From contig CANTAL010000193.1 of NCBI GenBank assembly GCA_947650365.1, positions 62,001 to 126,000 of the forward strand: a DNA stretch of 64,000 bases, written 5' to 3'. The translations under genes and the position numbers were made by a program. The DNA is from Chamaelirium japonicum (taxonomy: Eukaryota > Streptophyta > Magnoliopsida > Liliales > Melanthiaceae). The notes below the pieces were generated by a model. The model was not told where the DNA came from and did not search any database. It saw only the letters and a list, made by a program, of their open reading frames with translations. Numbering within the stretch: position 1 is the stretch's first letter; each line of letters starts with the position of its first letter. This document shows positions 26,479 to 40,680 of this stretch, one piece after another.

Positions 26479-29456
26479 AATGGATCGTACGAAGGAATTA
26501 GAATGGATCGTACGAAGGAATTAGAATGGATCGTACGAATGAATTAGAATGGATATATTCGTGCAAATGAATTAGAATGGATCGTATGAATGAATTAGAA
26601 TGGATCGTATGAGTGAATTAGAACGGATAGTACGAATGAAGTAGAATGGATCGTATGAATGAATTAGAATGGATACATTCGTGCGAATGAATTAGAATGG
26701 ATCGTATGAATGAATTAGAATAGATTATGTGAATGAATTAGAATGGATCGTACGAATGAATTAGAATGGATACATTTGTGCGAATAAATTAGAATGGATT
26801 GTATGAATGAATTAGAATGGATCGTACGAATTAATTAGAATGGATCGTACGAATGAATTAGAATAGATTGCGCGAATGAATTAGAATGGATCGTATAAAT
26901 GAATTAGAATGGATCGTACGAAGGAATTAGAATGGATCATACGAATGAATTAGAATGGATCGTACGAATGAATTAGAATGGATCGTACGAATGAATTAGA
27001 ATGGATCGTACGATTGAATTAGAAAGGATCATATGAATGAGTAAGAATGGATCATATGAATGAATTAGATTGGATCGTACGATCCATTCTAATTCATTAG
27101 CATGGATCGTGCTAATGAATTAGAATGGAATATACGAATGAATTAGAATGGATCGTAGAATGGATCGTACGAATGAATTAGAATGGATCGTACGAATGAA
27201 TTAGAATAGATCATAGGAATGAATTAGAATGGATCGTGCGAATGAATTAGAATGGAAACATTCGTGCGAATGAATTAGAATGGATAGTGCGAATGAATTA
27301 GAATGGATCGTACGAATGAACTAGAATGGATATATTTGAACGAATAAATTAGAATGGATCATACGAATGAATTAGAATGGATCGTACGAATGAATTAGAA
27401 TGGATAGTGCGAATGAATTAGAATCGATCGTACGAATGAATTAGAATGGATCGTACGAATGAATTAGAATGGATCATACGAATGAGTAAGAATGGATCGT
27501 ACGAATGAATTAGAATGGATCGTACGAATAAATTAGAATGGATACATTCGTGCGAATGAATTAGAATGGATCGTGCGAATCCATTTGACTGGATCGTGCG
27601 AATGAATAAGAATGGATCATATGAATGAATTAGAATGGATCGTACGAATTAATTAGAATGGATACATTCGTGCGAATGAATTAGAATGGATTGTATGAAT
27701 GAATTAGAATGGATCGTACGAATGAATTAGAATGGATCATACGAATTAATTAGAATGGATCATACGAATGAATTAGAATGGATCATACGAATGAACTGGA
27801 ATGGATCGTACGAATAAACTAGAATGGATACATTCATGCGAATGAATTAGAATGGATCATACGAATGAATTAGAATGGATCGTACGAATGAATTAGAATG
27901 GATCTTACGAATGAATTAGAATGGATCGTACGAATGAATTAGAATGGATCGTATGAATGAATTAGAATGGATACATTCGTGCGAATGAATTAGAATGGAT
28001 CGGACGAATAAATTAGAATGGATCGTACGAATGAATTAGAATGGATCAAATGAATGAATTAGAATGGTTACATTCATGCGAATGAATTAGAATGGATCGT
28101 ATGAATGGATTAGAATGGATACATTCGTGCGAATGAATTAGAATGGATTGTATGAATGAATTAGAATGGATCGTACGAATGAATTAGAATGGATCGTATG
28201 AGTGAATTAGAATAGATACGAAGGAATTAGAATGGATCGTACGAAGGAATTAGAATGGATCGTACGAAGTAATAAGAATGGATCGTACGAATGAATTAGA
28301 ATGGATATATTCGTGCAAATGAATTAGAATGGATCGTATGAATGAATTAGAATGGATCGTATGAGTGAATTAGAATGGATCTTATGAGTGAATTAGAATG
28401 GATCGTATGAATGAATTAGAATGGATACATTCGTGCGAATGAATTAGAATGGATCGTATGAATGATATAGAATGGATCCTATGAATGAATTAGAATGGAT
28501 CGTGCGAATGAATTAGAATGGATCGTACGAATGAATTAGAATGGATCGTGCTAATGAATTAGAATTGATCGAACGAATGAATTAGAATGGATACATTCGT
28601 GCGAATGAATTAGAATGGATCGGACGAATGAATTAGAATGGATCGTACGAATGAGTAAGAATGGATCGTACGAATGAAATAGAATAGATCGTACGAATGA
28701 ATTAGAATGGATTGTACGAAGGAATTAGAATGGATCGTACGAATGAATTAGAATGGATATATTCGTGCAAATGAATTAGAATGGATCGTATGAATGTATT
28801 AGAATGGATCGTATGAGTGAATTAGAATGGATCGTACGAATGAATTAGAATGGATCGTATGAATGAATTAGAATGGATACATTCGTGTGAATGAATTAGA
28901 ATGGATCGTATGAATGAATTAGAATAGATTTTGTGAATGAATTAGAACTGATCGTACGAATGAATTAGAATGGATACATTCGTACGAATGAATTAGAATG
29001 GATTGTATGAATGAATTAGAATGGATCCTATGAATGAATTAGAAAGGATCGTACGAATGAATTAGAATGGATACATTCGTGCGAATGAATTAGAATTGAT
29101 CATACGAATGAATTAGAATGGATCGTGCGAATGAATTAGAATGGATCGTACGAATGAATTAGAATGGATACATTCGTGCGAATGAATTAGAATGGATACA
29201 TTCGTGCGAAAGAATTAGAATAGATCGTATGAATGAATTAGAATGGATCCTATGAATGAATTAAAATGGATCGTGCGAATGAATTAGAATGGATCGTACA
29301 AATGAATTAGAATGGATCGTGCTAATGAATTAGAATTGATCGAATGAATGAATTAGCATGGATCGTGCTAATGAATTAGAATGGAACGTACGAATGAATT
29401 AGAATGGATCGTGTGAAAGAATTAGAATGGATTGTATGAATGAATTAGAATGAATT
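26471..29456 (+). repeat. Longest plus satellite block, right of the island
   Basis: It starts with two GAAGGAATTAG units. A one-unit minus flip lies between TGGATCGTACGATCCA (27071-27086) and TAGCATGGATCGTGCTA (near 27099-27115). The right part (about 28600-29456) belongs to a block family also seen at 42045-42685, 51580-52391 and 56560-57400. Confidence 0.9.
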
Positions 29457-30970
29457 CGTACGATCCATTCGAATTCATTCGCACGATCCATTCTAATTCA
29501 ATCATACGATCCATTCTAATTCATTCATACAATCCATTCTAATTCTTTCACACGATCCATTCTAATTCATTCGTAGGATCCATTCTAATTCATTAGTACA
29601 ATCTATTCTATTTCATTCGTACGATCCATTCTTACTCATTCGTATGATCCATTCTAATTCATTCGGACGAATGTATCCATTCTAATTTATTCGTACGATC
29701 CATTCTAATTCATTCGTACGATCCATTCTAATTCATTCGTACAATCTATTCTAATTCATTCGTACGAATGGATACATTCGTGTGAATGAATTAGAATGGA
29801 TCGTACGAATGAGTAAGAATGGATCGTACGAATGAAATAGAATGGATTGCACGAATGAATTAGAATTGATCGTACGAATGAATTAGAATGGATCGTACGA
29901 AGGAATTACAATGGATCGTACGAATGAATTAGAATGGATCGTATGAATGAATTAGAATAGATCGTATGAATGAATTAGAATGGATCGTACGAAGGAATTA
30001 AAATGGATCGTACGAATGAATTTGAATGGATCGTGCTAATGAATTAGAATTGATCGAACGAATGAATTAGTATGGATCGTGCTAATGAATTAGAATGGAA
30101 CGTACGAATGAATTAGAATGGATCGTGTGAAAGAATTAGAATGGATTGTATGAATGAATTAGAATGAATTCGTACGATCCATTCGAATTCATTCGCACGA
30201 TCCATTCTAATTCATTCATACGATCCATTCTAATTCATTCATACAATCCATTCTAATTCTTTCACACGATCCATTCTAATTCATTCGTAGGATCCATTCT
30301 AATTCATTCGTACAATCTATTTTATTTCATTCGTACGATCCATTCTTACTCATTCGTATGATCCATTCTAATTCATTCGGACGAATGTATTCATTCTAAT
30401 TTATTCGTACGATCCATTCTAATTCATTCGTAGGATCCATTCTAATTCATTCGTATGATCTATTCTAGTTCATTCGTATGATCCATTCTAATTTCATTCG
30501 TACGATCCATTCTAATTCATTCGCTCGAATGTATCCATTCTAATCCATTCGTACGATCCATTCTAATCCATTCGAATGATCCATTCTAATTCATTCGCAT
30601 GAATGTAACCATTCTAATTCATTCATTTGATCCATTCTAATTCATTCGTACGATCCATTCTAATTCATTCGTCCGATCCATTCTAATTCATTCGCACGAA
30701 TGTATCCATTCTAATTCATTCGTACGATCCATTCTAATTCATTCGTAAGATCCATTCTAATTCATTCGTACGATCCATTCTAATTTATTCGTACGATCCA
30801 TTCTAATTCATTCGCACGAATGTATCCATTCTAGTTCATTCGTATGATCCATTCTAATTCATTCGTACGATCCATTCTAATTCATTCGCACGATCCATTC
30901 TAATTCATTCGTACGATCAATTCTAATTCATTCGCACGAATGTAACCATTCTAATTCTTTCGTATGATCC
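29457..30970. repeat. Alternating satellite blocks
   Basis: The blocks are - 29457-29764, + 29765-30171 and - 30172-30970. Both plus-to-minus turns are GAATGAATTCGTACGATCC followed by CATTCGAATTCATTCGC. The minus-to-plus turn near 29764 is CATTCGTACGAATGGATAC, the turn that opens each 5-kb repeat copy. Confidence 0.87.
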
Positions 30971-32655
30971 TGAATTAGAATGGATCGTACGAATGAATTA
31001 GAATGGATACCTTTGTGCATATGAATTAGAATGGATCGTACGAATGAATTAGAATGGATCATATTAATGAATTAGAATGGATCGTACGAATGAATTAGAA
31101 TGGATCGTACGAATGAATTAGAATGGATCTTATGAATGGATTAGAATGGATACATTCGTGCGAATGAATTAGAATGGATCGGACGAATGAATTAGAATGG
31201 ATCGTACAAATGAATTAGAATGGATCAAATGAATGAATTAGAATGGTTACATTCATGCGAATGAATTAGAATGGATCGTACGAATGGATTAGAATGGATC
31301 GTACAAATGGATTAGAATGGATACATTCGAGCGAATGAATTAGAATGGATCGTACGAATGAAATTAGAATGGATCGTACGAATGAATTAGAATAGATCGT
31401 ACGAATGAATTAGAATGGATCGTACGAATGAATTCGAATGGATCGTGTGAAAGAATTAGAATGGATCGTACGAATGAATTAGAATGGATCGTGCGAATGA
31501 ATTAGAATGGATTGTACGAATGAATTAGAATGGATCGTGCTAATGAATTAGAATTGATCGAACGAATGAATTAGCATGGATCGTGCATTCGTACGATCCA
31601 TTCTAATTCATTCGTAAGATCCATTCCAATTCATTCGTACGATCCATTCTAATTCAGTCGTACGATCCATTCTAATTCATTCGCACGAATGTATCTATTC
31701 TAGTTCATTCGTATGATCCATTCTAATTCATTCGTACGATCCATTCTAATTCATTTATACGATCTATTCTAATTCATTCATACAATCCATTCTAATTCTT
31801 TCACATGATCCATTCTAATTCATTTGTACGATCCATTCTAATTCATTCGCACAATCCATTCTATTTCATTTGTATGATCCATTCTTACTCATTCGTATGA
31901 TCCATTCTAATTCATTCGCACGAATGTATCCATAATGGATCATATGAATGAGTAAGAATGGATCGTACGAATGAAATAGAATGGATTGTGCGAATGAATT
32001 AGAATGGACTGTACGAATGAATTAGAATGGATACATTCGTTCGAATGAATTAGAATGGATCGGACGAATGAATTAGAATGGATCGTATGAATGAATTAGA
32101 ATGGATCGTACGAATGAATTAGAATGGATCGTACAAATAAATTAGAATGGATACATTTGTCCGAATGAATTAGAATGGATCATACGAATGAGTAAGAATG
32201 GATCGTACGAATGAAATAGAATAGATTGTACGAATGAATTAGAATGGATCGTGCGAATGAATTAGAATGGATCGTACGAATGAATTAGAATGGATCGTAC
32301 AAATGAATTAGAATGGATCGTGCGAATGAATTAGAATGGATCATATTAATGAATTAGAATGGATCGTACGAATGAATTAGAATGGATACATTCGTGCGAA
32401 TGAATTAGAATGGATCGTGCGAATCCATTAGACTGGATCGTGCGAATGAATAAGAATGGATCATACGAATGAATTAGAATGGATCGTACGAATTAATTAG
32501 AATGGATCATACGATTGAATTAGAATGGATCGTACGAATGAATTAGAATGGATCGTACGAATGAACTAGAATGGATCGTACGAATGAACTAGAATGGATA
32601 CATTCGTGCGAATGAATTAGAATGGATCGTACGAATGAATTAGAATGGATCGTAC
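30971..32655. repeat. Alternating satellite blocks
   Basis: The blocks are + 30971-31585, - 31586-31933 and + 31934-32655. Turns are GGATCGTGCATTCGTACGA at 31578-31596 and GTATCCATAATGGATCATA at about 31926-31944. The same pair, 345-350 bp apart, recurs at 49670/50020 and 54650/55000. The tag GAATCCATTAGACTGG lies near 32420. Confidence 0.87.
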
Positions 32656-33997
32656 AATTCATTCTAATTCATTCCTACGATCCATTCTAATACATTCGTA
32701 CGATTCATGCTAATTCATTCGCACGATCCATTCTAATTCACTCGTACGATTCAAAATTCATTCATACGATCCATTCTACTTCATTCGCACAATCCATTCT
32801 AATTCATTCGTACAATCCATTCTAATTCATTCGTATGATCCATTCTAACTCATTCGGTGGATCCATTCTAATTCATTTGTACGATCCATTCTAATTCATT
32901 CCCACGATCCATTCTAATTTATTCGTACGATCCATTCTAATTCATTCGTACGATCTATTCTAATTCATTCGCACGAATGTAACCATTCTAATTCATTCAT
33001 ACGATTCATTCTAAATCATTCGTATGAGCTATTCTAATTCATTCGTACAATCCATTCTAATTCATTCGTACGATCCATTGTAATTCATTCATACAATCTA
33101 TTTAGATTCATTCGCACAAATATATCCATTCAAATTCATTTATACGATCCAGTCTAAATCATTCGTACAATCCATTCTAATTCATTCACACGAATATATC
33201 CATTCTAATTCTTTCGTACGATGCATTCTAATTCATTCGTACGATCCATTCTAATTCATTCGTACTATCCATTCTAATTCATTCGTACGATCCATTCTAA
33301 TTCATTTGCACGAATGTATCCATTCTATTTCATTCGTACGATCCATTCTTACTCATTCGTATGATCCATTCTAATTCATTCGTATGATCCATTCTAATTC
33401 ATTCGTACGATCCATTCTAATTCATTCGTACGATCTATTCTAATTCATTCGCACGATCCATTCTAATTCATTCATACGATCCATTCTAATTCATTCATAT
33501 GATCCATTCTAATTCATTCCTATAATCCATTCTAATTCATTCGCCCGATCCATTCTAATTCATTCATACGATCCATTCTATTCGAATGGATCATGCGATC
33601 CATTCGAATTCATTCGCACGATCCATTCTAATTCATTCATACGATCCATTCTAATTCATTCATACAATGCATTCTAATTCTTTTACACGATCCATTCTAA
33701 TTCATTCGTACGATCCATTCTAATTCATTCGTACAATCCATTCTATTTCATTTGTATGATCCATTCTTACTCATTCGTATGATCCATTCTAATTCATTCG
33801 TACGATCCATTCTAATTCATTTGTACGATCCATTCTAATTCATTCGTACAATCCATTCTATTTCATTCGTACGATCCATTCTTACTCATTCGTATGATCC
33901 ATTCTAATTCATTCGCACGAATGTATCCATTCTAATTCATTCATACAATCCATTCTAATTCATTCCGTACGATCCATTCTAATTCATTCGTACGATC
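32656..33997 (-). repeat. Satellite block, minus direction, duplicated at 43.6-45.1 kb
   Basis: It shares with 43584-45072 a long ordered list of rare variants: GATTCATGCTAATTC, CATTCGGTGGATCC, ATTCCCACGATCC, GTATGAGCTATTC, CATTTAGATTC, and a short plus flip TATTCGAATGGATCATGCG (33579-33597 and 44655-44673). Confidence 0.9.
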
Positions 33998-34421
33998 GTA
34001 CGAATAAATTAGAATGGATCGTACGAATGAATTAGAATAGATTGTGCGAATGAATTAGAATGGATCGTACGAATGAATTAGAATGGATCCTACGAATGAA
34101 TTAGAATGGATCATACAAATGAGTAAGAATGGATCGTACGAATGAATTAGAATGGATCATACGAATGAATTAGAATGGATCGTACGAATAAATTAGAATG
34201 GATACATTCGTCCGAATGAATTAGAATGGATCATACGAATGAGTAGGAATGGATCGTACGAATGAAATAGAATAGATTGTACGAATGAATTAGAATGGAT
34301 CCTACGAATGAATTAGAATGGATCGTGTGAAAGAATTAGAATGGATTGTATGAATGAATTAGAATGGATCGTATGAATGAATTAGAATGGATCGTGCGAA
34401 TGAATTCGAATGGATCGTACG
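33998..34421 (+). repeat. Satellite block of about 424 bp, plus direction
   Basis: It opens at CGTACGATCGTACGAAT and closes near GATCGTACGATTTCATTC. The same module of about 424 bp recurs at 45073-45499, 46767-47190 and 48118-48541. Its inner order is a GATTGTGCGAATG unit, GAGTAAG units, 28-bp CATTCGTCCG units, GATCCTACG, GTGTGAAAG, GATTGTATG. Confidence 0.9.
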
Positions 34422-37400
34422 ATTTCATTCTAATTCATTCATACAGTCCATTCTAATTCTTTCACACGATCCATTCTAATTCATTCGTACGTTCCATTCT
34501 AATTCATTAGCACGATCCATGCTAATTCATTCGTTCAATCAATTCTAATTCATTAGGACGATCCATTCTAATTCATTCGTACGATCCATTCTAATTCATT
34601 CCCACGATCCATTCTAATTCATTCATAGGATCCATACTAATTCATTTATATGATCTATTCTAATTCTTTCGCACGAATGTATCCATTCTAATTCATTCGC
34701 ACGAATGTATCCATTCTAATTCATTCGTACGATCCATTCTAATTCATTCGTACGATCCATTCGAATTCATTCGCACGATCCATTCTAATTCATTCATATG
34801 ATCCATTCTAATTCATTCACACGAATGTATCCATTCTAATTCATTCGTACGATCCATTCTAATTCATTCGTACAATCCATTCTATTTCATTCGTACGATC
34901 CATTCTTACTCATTCATAAGATCCATTCTAATTCATTCGTATGATCCATTCTAATTCATTCGTACGATCCATTCTAATTCATTCGTTCGATCTATTGTAA
35001 TTCATTCGTACGAATGTATCCATTCTAATTCATTTGCACGATCCATTCTAATTCATTCCTATGATCTATTCTAATTCATTCGTACGATCCGTTCTAATTC
35101 ATTCTAATTCATTCGTACGATCCATTCTAATTCATTCATATGATCCATTCTAATTCATATGCACAAAGGTATCCATTCTAATCCATTCGTAGGATCCATT
35201 CTAATCCTTTCGTATGATCCATTCTAATTCATTCGTACGATCCATTCTAATTCATTCGCTCGAATATATCCATTCTAATCCATTCGTACGATCCATTCTA
35301 ATCCATTCGTACGATCCATTCTAATTCATTCGCATGAATGTAACCATTCTAATGAATTCATATGATCCATTCTAATTCATTCGTACGATCCATTCTAATT
35401 CATTCGTCCGATCCATTCTAATTCATTCGCACGAATGTATCCATTATAATTCATTCGTACGATCCATTCTAATTCATTCGTACGATCCATTCTAATTCAT
35501 TCGTAAGATCCATTCTAATTCATTCGTACGATCCATTCTAATTCATTCGTACGATCCATTCTAATTCATTCGCACGAATGTATCCATTCTAGTTCATTCG
35601 TACGATCCATTCTAATCCATTCTATTTCATTCGTACGATCCATTCTTACTCATTCGTACGTTCCATTCTAATTCATTCGCACGAATGTATCCATTCTAAT
35701 TCATTCGTACGATCCATTCTAATTCATTCGCGCAATCTATTCTAATTCATTCGTACGATCAATTCTAATTCATTCGCACGATCCATTCTAATTCATTCAT
35801 ACGATCCATTGTAATTCATTCATACAATCCATTCTAATTCTTTCACACGATCCATTCTAATTCATTCGTACGATCTATTCTAATTCATTCGTACAATCCA
35901 TTCTATTTCATTCGTACGATCCATTCTTACTCATTCGTACGATCCATTATAATTCATTCGCACGAATGTATCCATTCTAATTCGTTCGTACATACGATCC
36001 ATTCTAATTCATTCGCACGAATGTATCCATTCTAATTCATTTGTATAATCCATTCTATTTCATTCGTACGATCCATTCTTACTCATTCGTATGATCCATT
36101 CTAATTCATTCGCATGAATGTATCCATTCTAATTCATTCGTACGATCCATTCTAATTCATTCGCACAATCCATTCTATTTCATTCGTACGATCCATTCTT
36201 ACTCATTCGTACGATCCATTCTAATTCCTTCGTACGATCCATTCTATTTCATTCGTATGATCCATTCTAATTCCTTCGTACGATCCATTCTAATTCACTC
36301 GTACGATCCATTCTAATTCACTAAAACGATCCATTCTAATTCATTCGTACGATCCATTCTAATTCATTTGCACGAATATATCCATTCTAATTCATTCGCA
36401 CGATCTATTCTAATTCATTCGCACGATCCATTCTAATTAATTCGTACGATCGTGCTAGTGAATTCGAATGGATCGTACGAATGAATTAGAATGGATACAT
36501 TCGTGCGAATCCATTCTATTTCATTCGTACGATCCATTCTAATTCATTCGTATGATCCATTCTCACTCATTCGTACGATCCATTCGAATTCATTCATACG
36601 ATCCATTCTAATTCATTCATACGATCCATTCTAATTCATTCGTACAATCCATTCTAATTCTTTCACACGATCCATTCTAATTCATTCGTACGATCCATTC
36701 TAATTCATTCGTACGATTCATTCTAATTCATTTGCACGATCCAATCTACTTCATTTCTACGATCCATTCCAAGATTCATTCCAATTCATTCGTACGATCA
36801 ATTCCAATTCATTCGTACGATCCATTCTAATTCATTTGTACGATCCATCTAATTCATTCGTACGATCCATTCTAATTCCTTCGTACGATCCATTCGAATT
36901 CCTTCCATTCTAATTCATTCGTACGATCCATTCTAATTCATTCGCACGATCCATTCTAATTCATTCATACGATCCATTCTAATTTATTCGTATGATCCAT
37001 TCTAATTCCTTCGTACGATCCATTCTAATTTATTCGTACGATCCATTCTACTTCCTTTGTACGATCCATTCTAATTCCTTCGTACGATCCATTCTAATTC
37101 ATTCATACGATCCAATCTAATTCATTCCTACGATCCATCTTAATTCATTCGCATGATCCATTCTAATTCATTCGCACGATCTATTCTAATTCATTCGCAC
37201 GATCCATTCTAATTCCTTCGTACGATCCATTCTAATTCATTCGCACGATCCATTCTAATTCATTCATACGATCCAATCTAATTCATTCATACGATCCATT
37301 CTAATTCATTCATATGATCCATTCTAATTAGAATGGATCGTGCGAATGAATTAGAATGGATCGTACGAATTAATTAGAATAGATTATGCGAATGAATTAG

Positions 37401-37436
37401 AATGGATCGTGCGAAAGAATTAGAATGGATAGTACG
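34422..37436 (-). repeat. Mostly minus satellite with two short plus blocks
   Basis: Minus units run to 37327, apart from a plus stretch at 36449-36509; a second plus stretch is 37328-37436. The left part, to about 35370, copies 45500-46625, including TAGCACGATCCATGC, GCACAAAGGTATCC and CTAATGAATTCATATG. From about 36770 units become more divergent and richer in ATTCCTTCGTACG forms. Confidence 0.86.
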
Positions 37437-38908
37437 GTACGATCCATTCTAATTCATTCGCACGATCCATTCTAATTCATTCATACGATCCAATCTAATT
37501 CATTCATATGATCCATTCTTACTCATTAGTATGATCCATTCTAATTCATTCGTACAATCCATTCTTATTCATTCGTACAATCCATTCTATTTCATTCGTA
37601 CGATCGATTCTAATTCATTCGTACAATCCATTCTAATTCATTCGTACGATCCATTCTACGATCCATTCTAATTCATTCGTATATTCCATTCTAATTCATT
37701 AGCACGATCCATGCTGATGAATTAGAATGGATCGTACGATCCAATCTAATTCATTCATACGATCCATTCTTACTCATTCGTATGATCCATTCTAATTCAA
37801 TCGTACGATCCATTCTAATTCATTCGTACGATCCATTCTAATTTCTTCGTACGATCCATTCTAATTCATTCGTACGATCCATTCTAATTCATTCGTAGGA
37901 TCCATTCTAATTCCTTCGTACGATCCATTCTAATTCATTCGTACGATCCATTCTAATTCATTCGCGCAATCTTTTCTAATTCATTCGTACGATCCATTCT
38001 AATTCATTCGTACGATCCATTCTAATTCATTCATACAATCCATTCTAATTTATTCGCACGAATGTATCCATATTAATTCATTCGTACGATCCATTCTAAT
38101 TCATTCGCACAATCTATTCTAATTCATTCATACGATCCATTCTAATTCATTCGCACGAATGTATCCATTCTAATTCATTCATACGATCCATTCTACTTCA
38201 TTCGTATTATCCGTTCTAATTCACTCATACGATCCATTCTAATTCATTCATACGATCCATTCTAATTCATTTGCACGAATATATCCATTCTAATTCATTC
38301 GTACGATCCATTCTAATTCCTTCGTACGATCCATTCTAATTCCTTCGTGCGATCCATTATATTTCATTCGTATGATCCATTCTAATTCCTTCGTACGATC
38401 CATTCTAATTCCTTCGTATCCATTCTAATTCACTCATACGATCTATTCTAATTCATTCGTACGATCCATTCTAATTCATTCATACAATCCATTCTAATTC
38501 ATTCGCACGAATGTATCCATTCTAATTCATTCGTACGATCAGTTCTAATTCATTCACAAAATCTATTCTAATTCATTCAGACTATCCATTCTAATTCATT
38601 CACACGAATGTATCCATTCTAATTCATTCATACGATCCATTCTAATTCATTCGTACGATCCATTCTAATTCACTCATACGATCCATTCTAATACATTCAT
38701 ACGATCCATTCTAATTCATTCGTACGATCCATTCTAATTCCTTCGTACGATCCATTCTAATTCATTCGTACGATCTATTCTAATTCATTTGTACGATCCA
38801 TTCTAATTCATTCGTACGATCCATTCTAATTCCTTCGTACGATCCATTCTAATTCATTCGTACGATCCATTCTAATTCATTCGTACAATCTATTCTAATT
38901 CATTCGTA
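37437..38908 (-). repeat. Satellite block, minus direction
   Basis: It holds one short plus flip near 37714-37734 (GATGAATTAGAATGGATCG). A cluster of ATTCCTTCGTACG units lies at about 38310-38430, resembling 13545-13700. The right turn CATTCGTACGAATGGATAC has its TCGTACGA core at 38904-38911. Confidence 0.86.
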
Positions 38909-40680
38909 CGAATGGATACATTCGTGTGAATGAATTAGAATGGATCATACGAATGAGTAAGAAGGGATCGTACGAATGAAATAGAATGGATTGCACGAAT
39001 GAATTAGAATGGATCGTACGAATGAATTAGAATGGATCGTGTGAAAGAATTAGAATGGGTTGTATGAATGAATTAGAATGGATCGTATGAATGAATTAGA
39101 ATGGATCGTACGAATGAATTAGAATGGATCGTACGAATGAATTAGAATGGATACATTCGTGCGAATGAATTAGAATGTATCATACGAATGAGTAAGAATG
39201 GATCGTACGAATGAAATAGAATGGATTGTACGAATGAATTAGAATGGATAATACGAATGAATTAGAATAGATTGTATGAATGAATTGGAATGTATCCATT
39301 CTAATTGATACGTACGATCCATTCTATTTCATTCGTACGATCCATTCTAATTCATTCATACGATCCATTCTAATTCATTCATACAATCCATTCTAATTCT
39401 TTCACACGATCCATTCTAATTCATTCGTACGATCCATTCTAATTCATTCGTACAATCCTTTCTATTTCATTCGTACGATCCATTCTTACTCATTTGTACG
39501 ATCCATTCTAATTCAATCCATTCTAATTCTTTCACACGATCCATTCTAATTCATTCATACGATCCATTCTAATTCATTCGTATGATCCATTCTAATTCCT
39601 TCAAACGATCCATTCTATTTCATTCATACGATGCATTCTTACTCATTCGTATGATCCATTCTAATTCATTTGCACGAATATATCCATTCTAATTTATTCG
39701 TACGAATGAAATAGAATGGATTGTACGAATGAATTAGAATGGATCGTACGAATGAATTAGAATGGATACATTCGTGCGAATGAATTAGAATGGATCGTAT
39801 GAATGAATTAGAATGGATCGTACGAATGAATTAGAATGGATCGTATGAATGAATTAGAATGGATCGTACGAATGAACTAGAATGGATACATTCGTGCGAA
39901 TGAATTAGAATGGATCGTACGAATGAATTAGAATGGATCTTACGAATGAATTAGAATGGATCGTACGAATGAATTAGAATGGATCGTACGAATGAATTAG
40001 AATGGATACATTCGTGCGAATGAATTAGAATGGATCGTATGAATGAATTAGAATGGATCGTACGAATGAATTAGAATGGATCGTATGAATGAATTAGAAT
40101 AGATTGTGCGAATGAATTAGAATGGATCGTAAGAATGAATTAATGAATTAGAATGGATCGTACGAAGGAATAAGAATGGATTGTACGAATGAATTAGAAT
40201 GGATCATATGAATGAATTAGAATGAATACATTCGTGCGAATGAATTAAAATGGATCGTATGAATGAATAAGAATAGATTGTGCGAATGAATTAGAATGGA
40301 TCGTACGAATGAATTAGAATAGATACATTCGTGCGAATAAATTAGAATGGATTGTATGAATGAATTAGAATGGATCGTACGAATGAATTAGAATGGATCG
40401 TACGAATGAATTAGAATAGATTGCACGAATGAATTAGAATGGATCGTGCGAATGAAATAGAATGGATACAAATGAATTAGAATGGATCATACGAATGAAT
40501 TAGAATGACGATCCATTCTTACTCATTCGTATGATCCATTCTAATTTATTCGCACGAATGTATCCATTCTAATTCATTCGCACAATCCATTCTATTTCAT
40601 TCGTACGATCCATTCTAATTCATTCGTATGATCCATTCTAATTCATTCGCGCGAATGTATCCATTCTAATTCATACGATC
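38909..40680. repeat. Alternating satellite blocks
   Basis: The blocks are + 38909-39291, - 39292-39701, + 39702-40508 and - 40509-40680. The first plus block starts like the 5-kb repeat (GTGTGAATG, GAGTAAG, GATTGCACG) but then departs from it. The last turn is CATACGATCGTACGAAT near 40675. The stretch near 40450-40540 resembles 7690-7790. Confidence 0.85.

Larger units (their letters stand above)
32400..35370. repeat. Segmental duplication, partner of 43240-46625
   Basis: About 3 kb spanning turns at 32655, 33997 and 34421. Anchors are GAATCCATTAGACTGG at its left, the flip near 33581, and CTAATGAATTCATATG near 35348. The offset to the partner grows from about 10.8 to 11.3 kb through indels. 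Confidence 0.82.
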
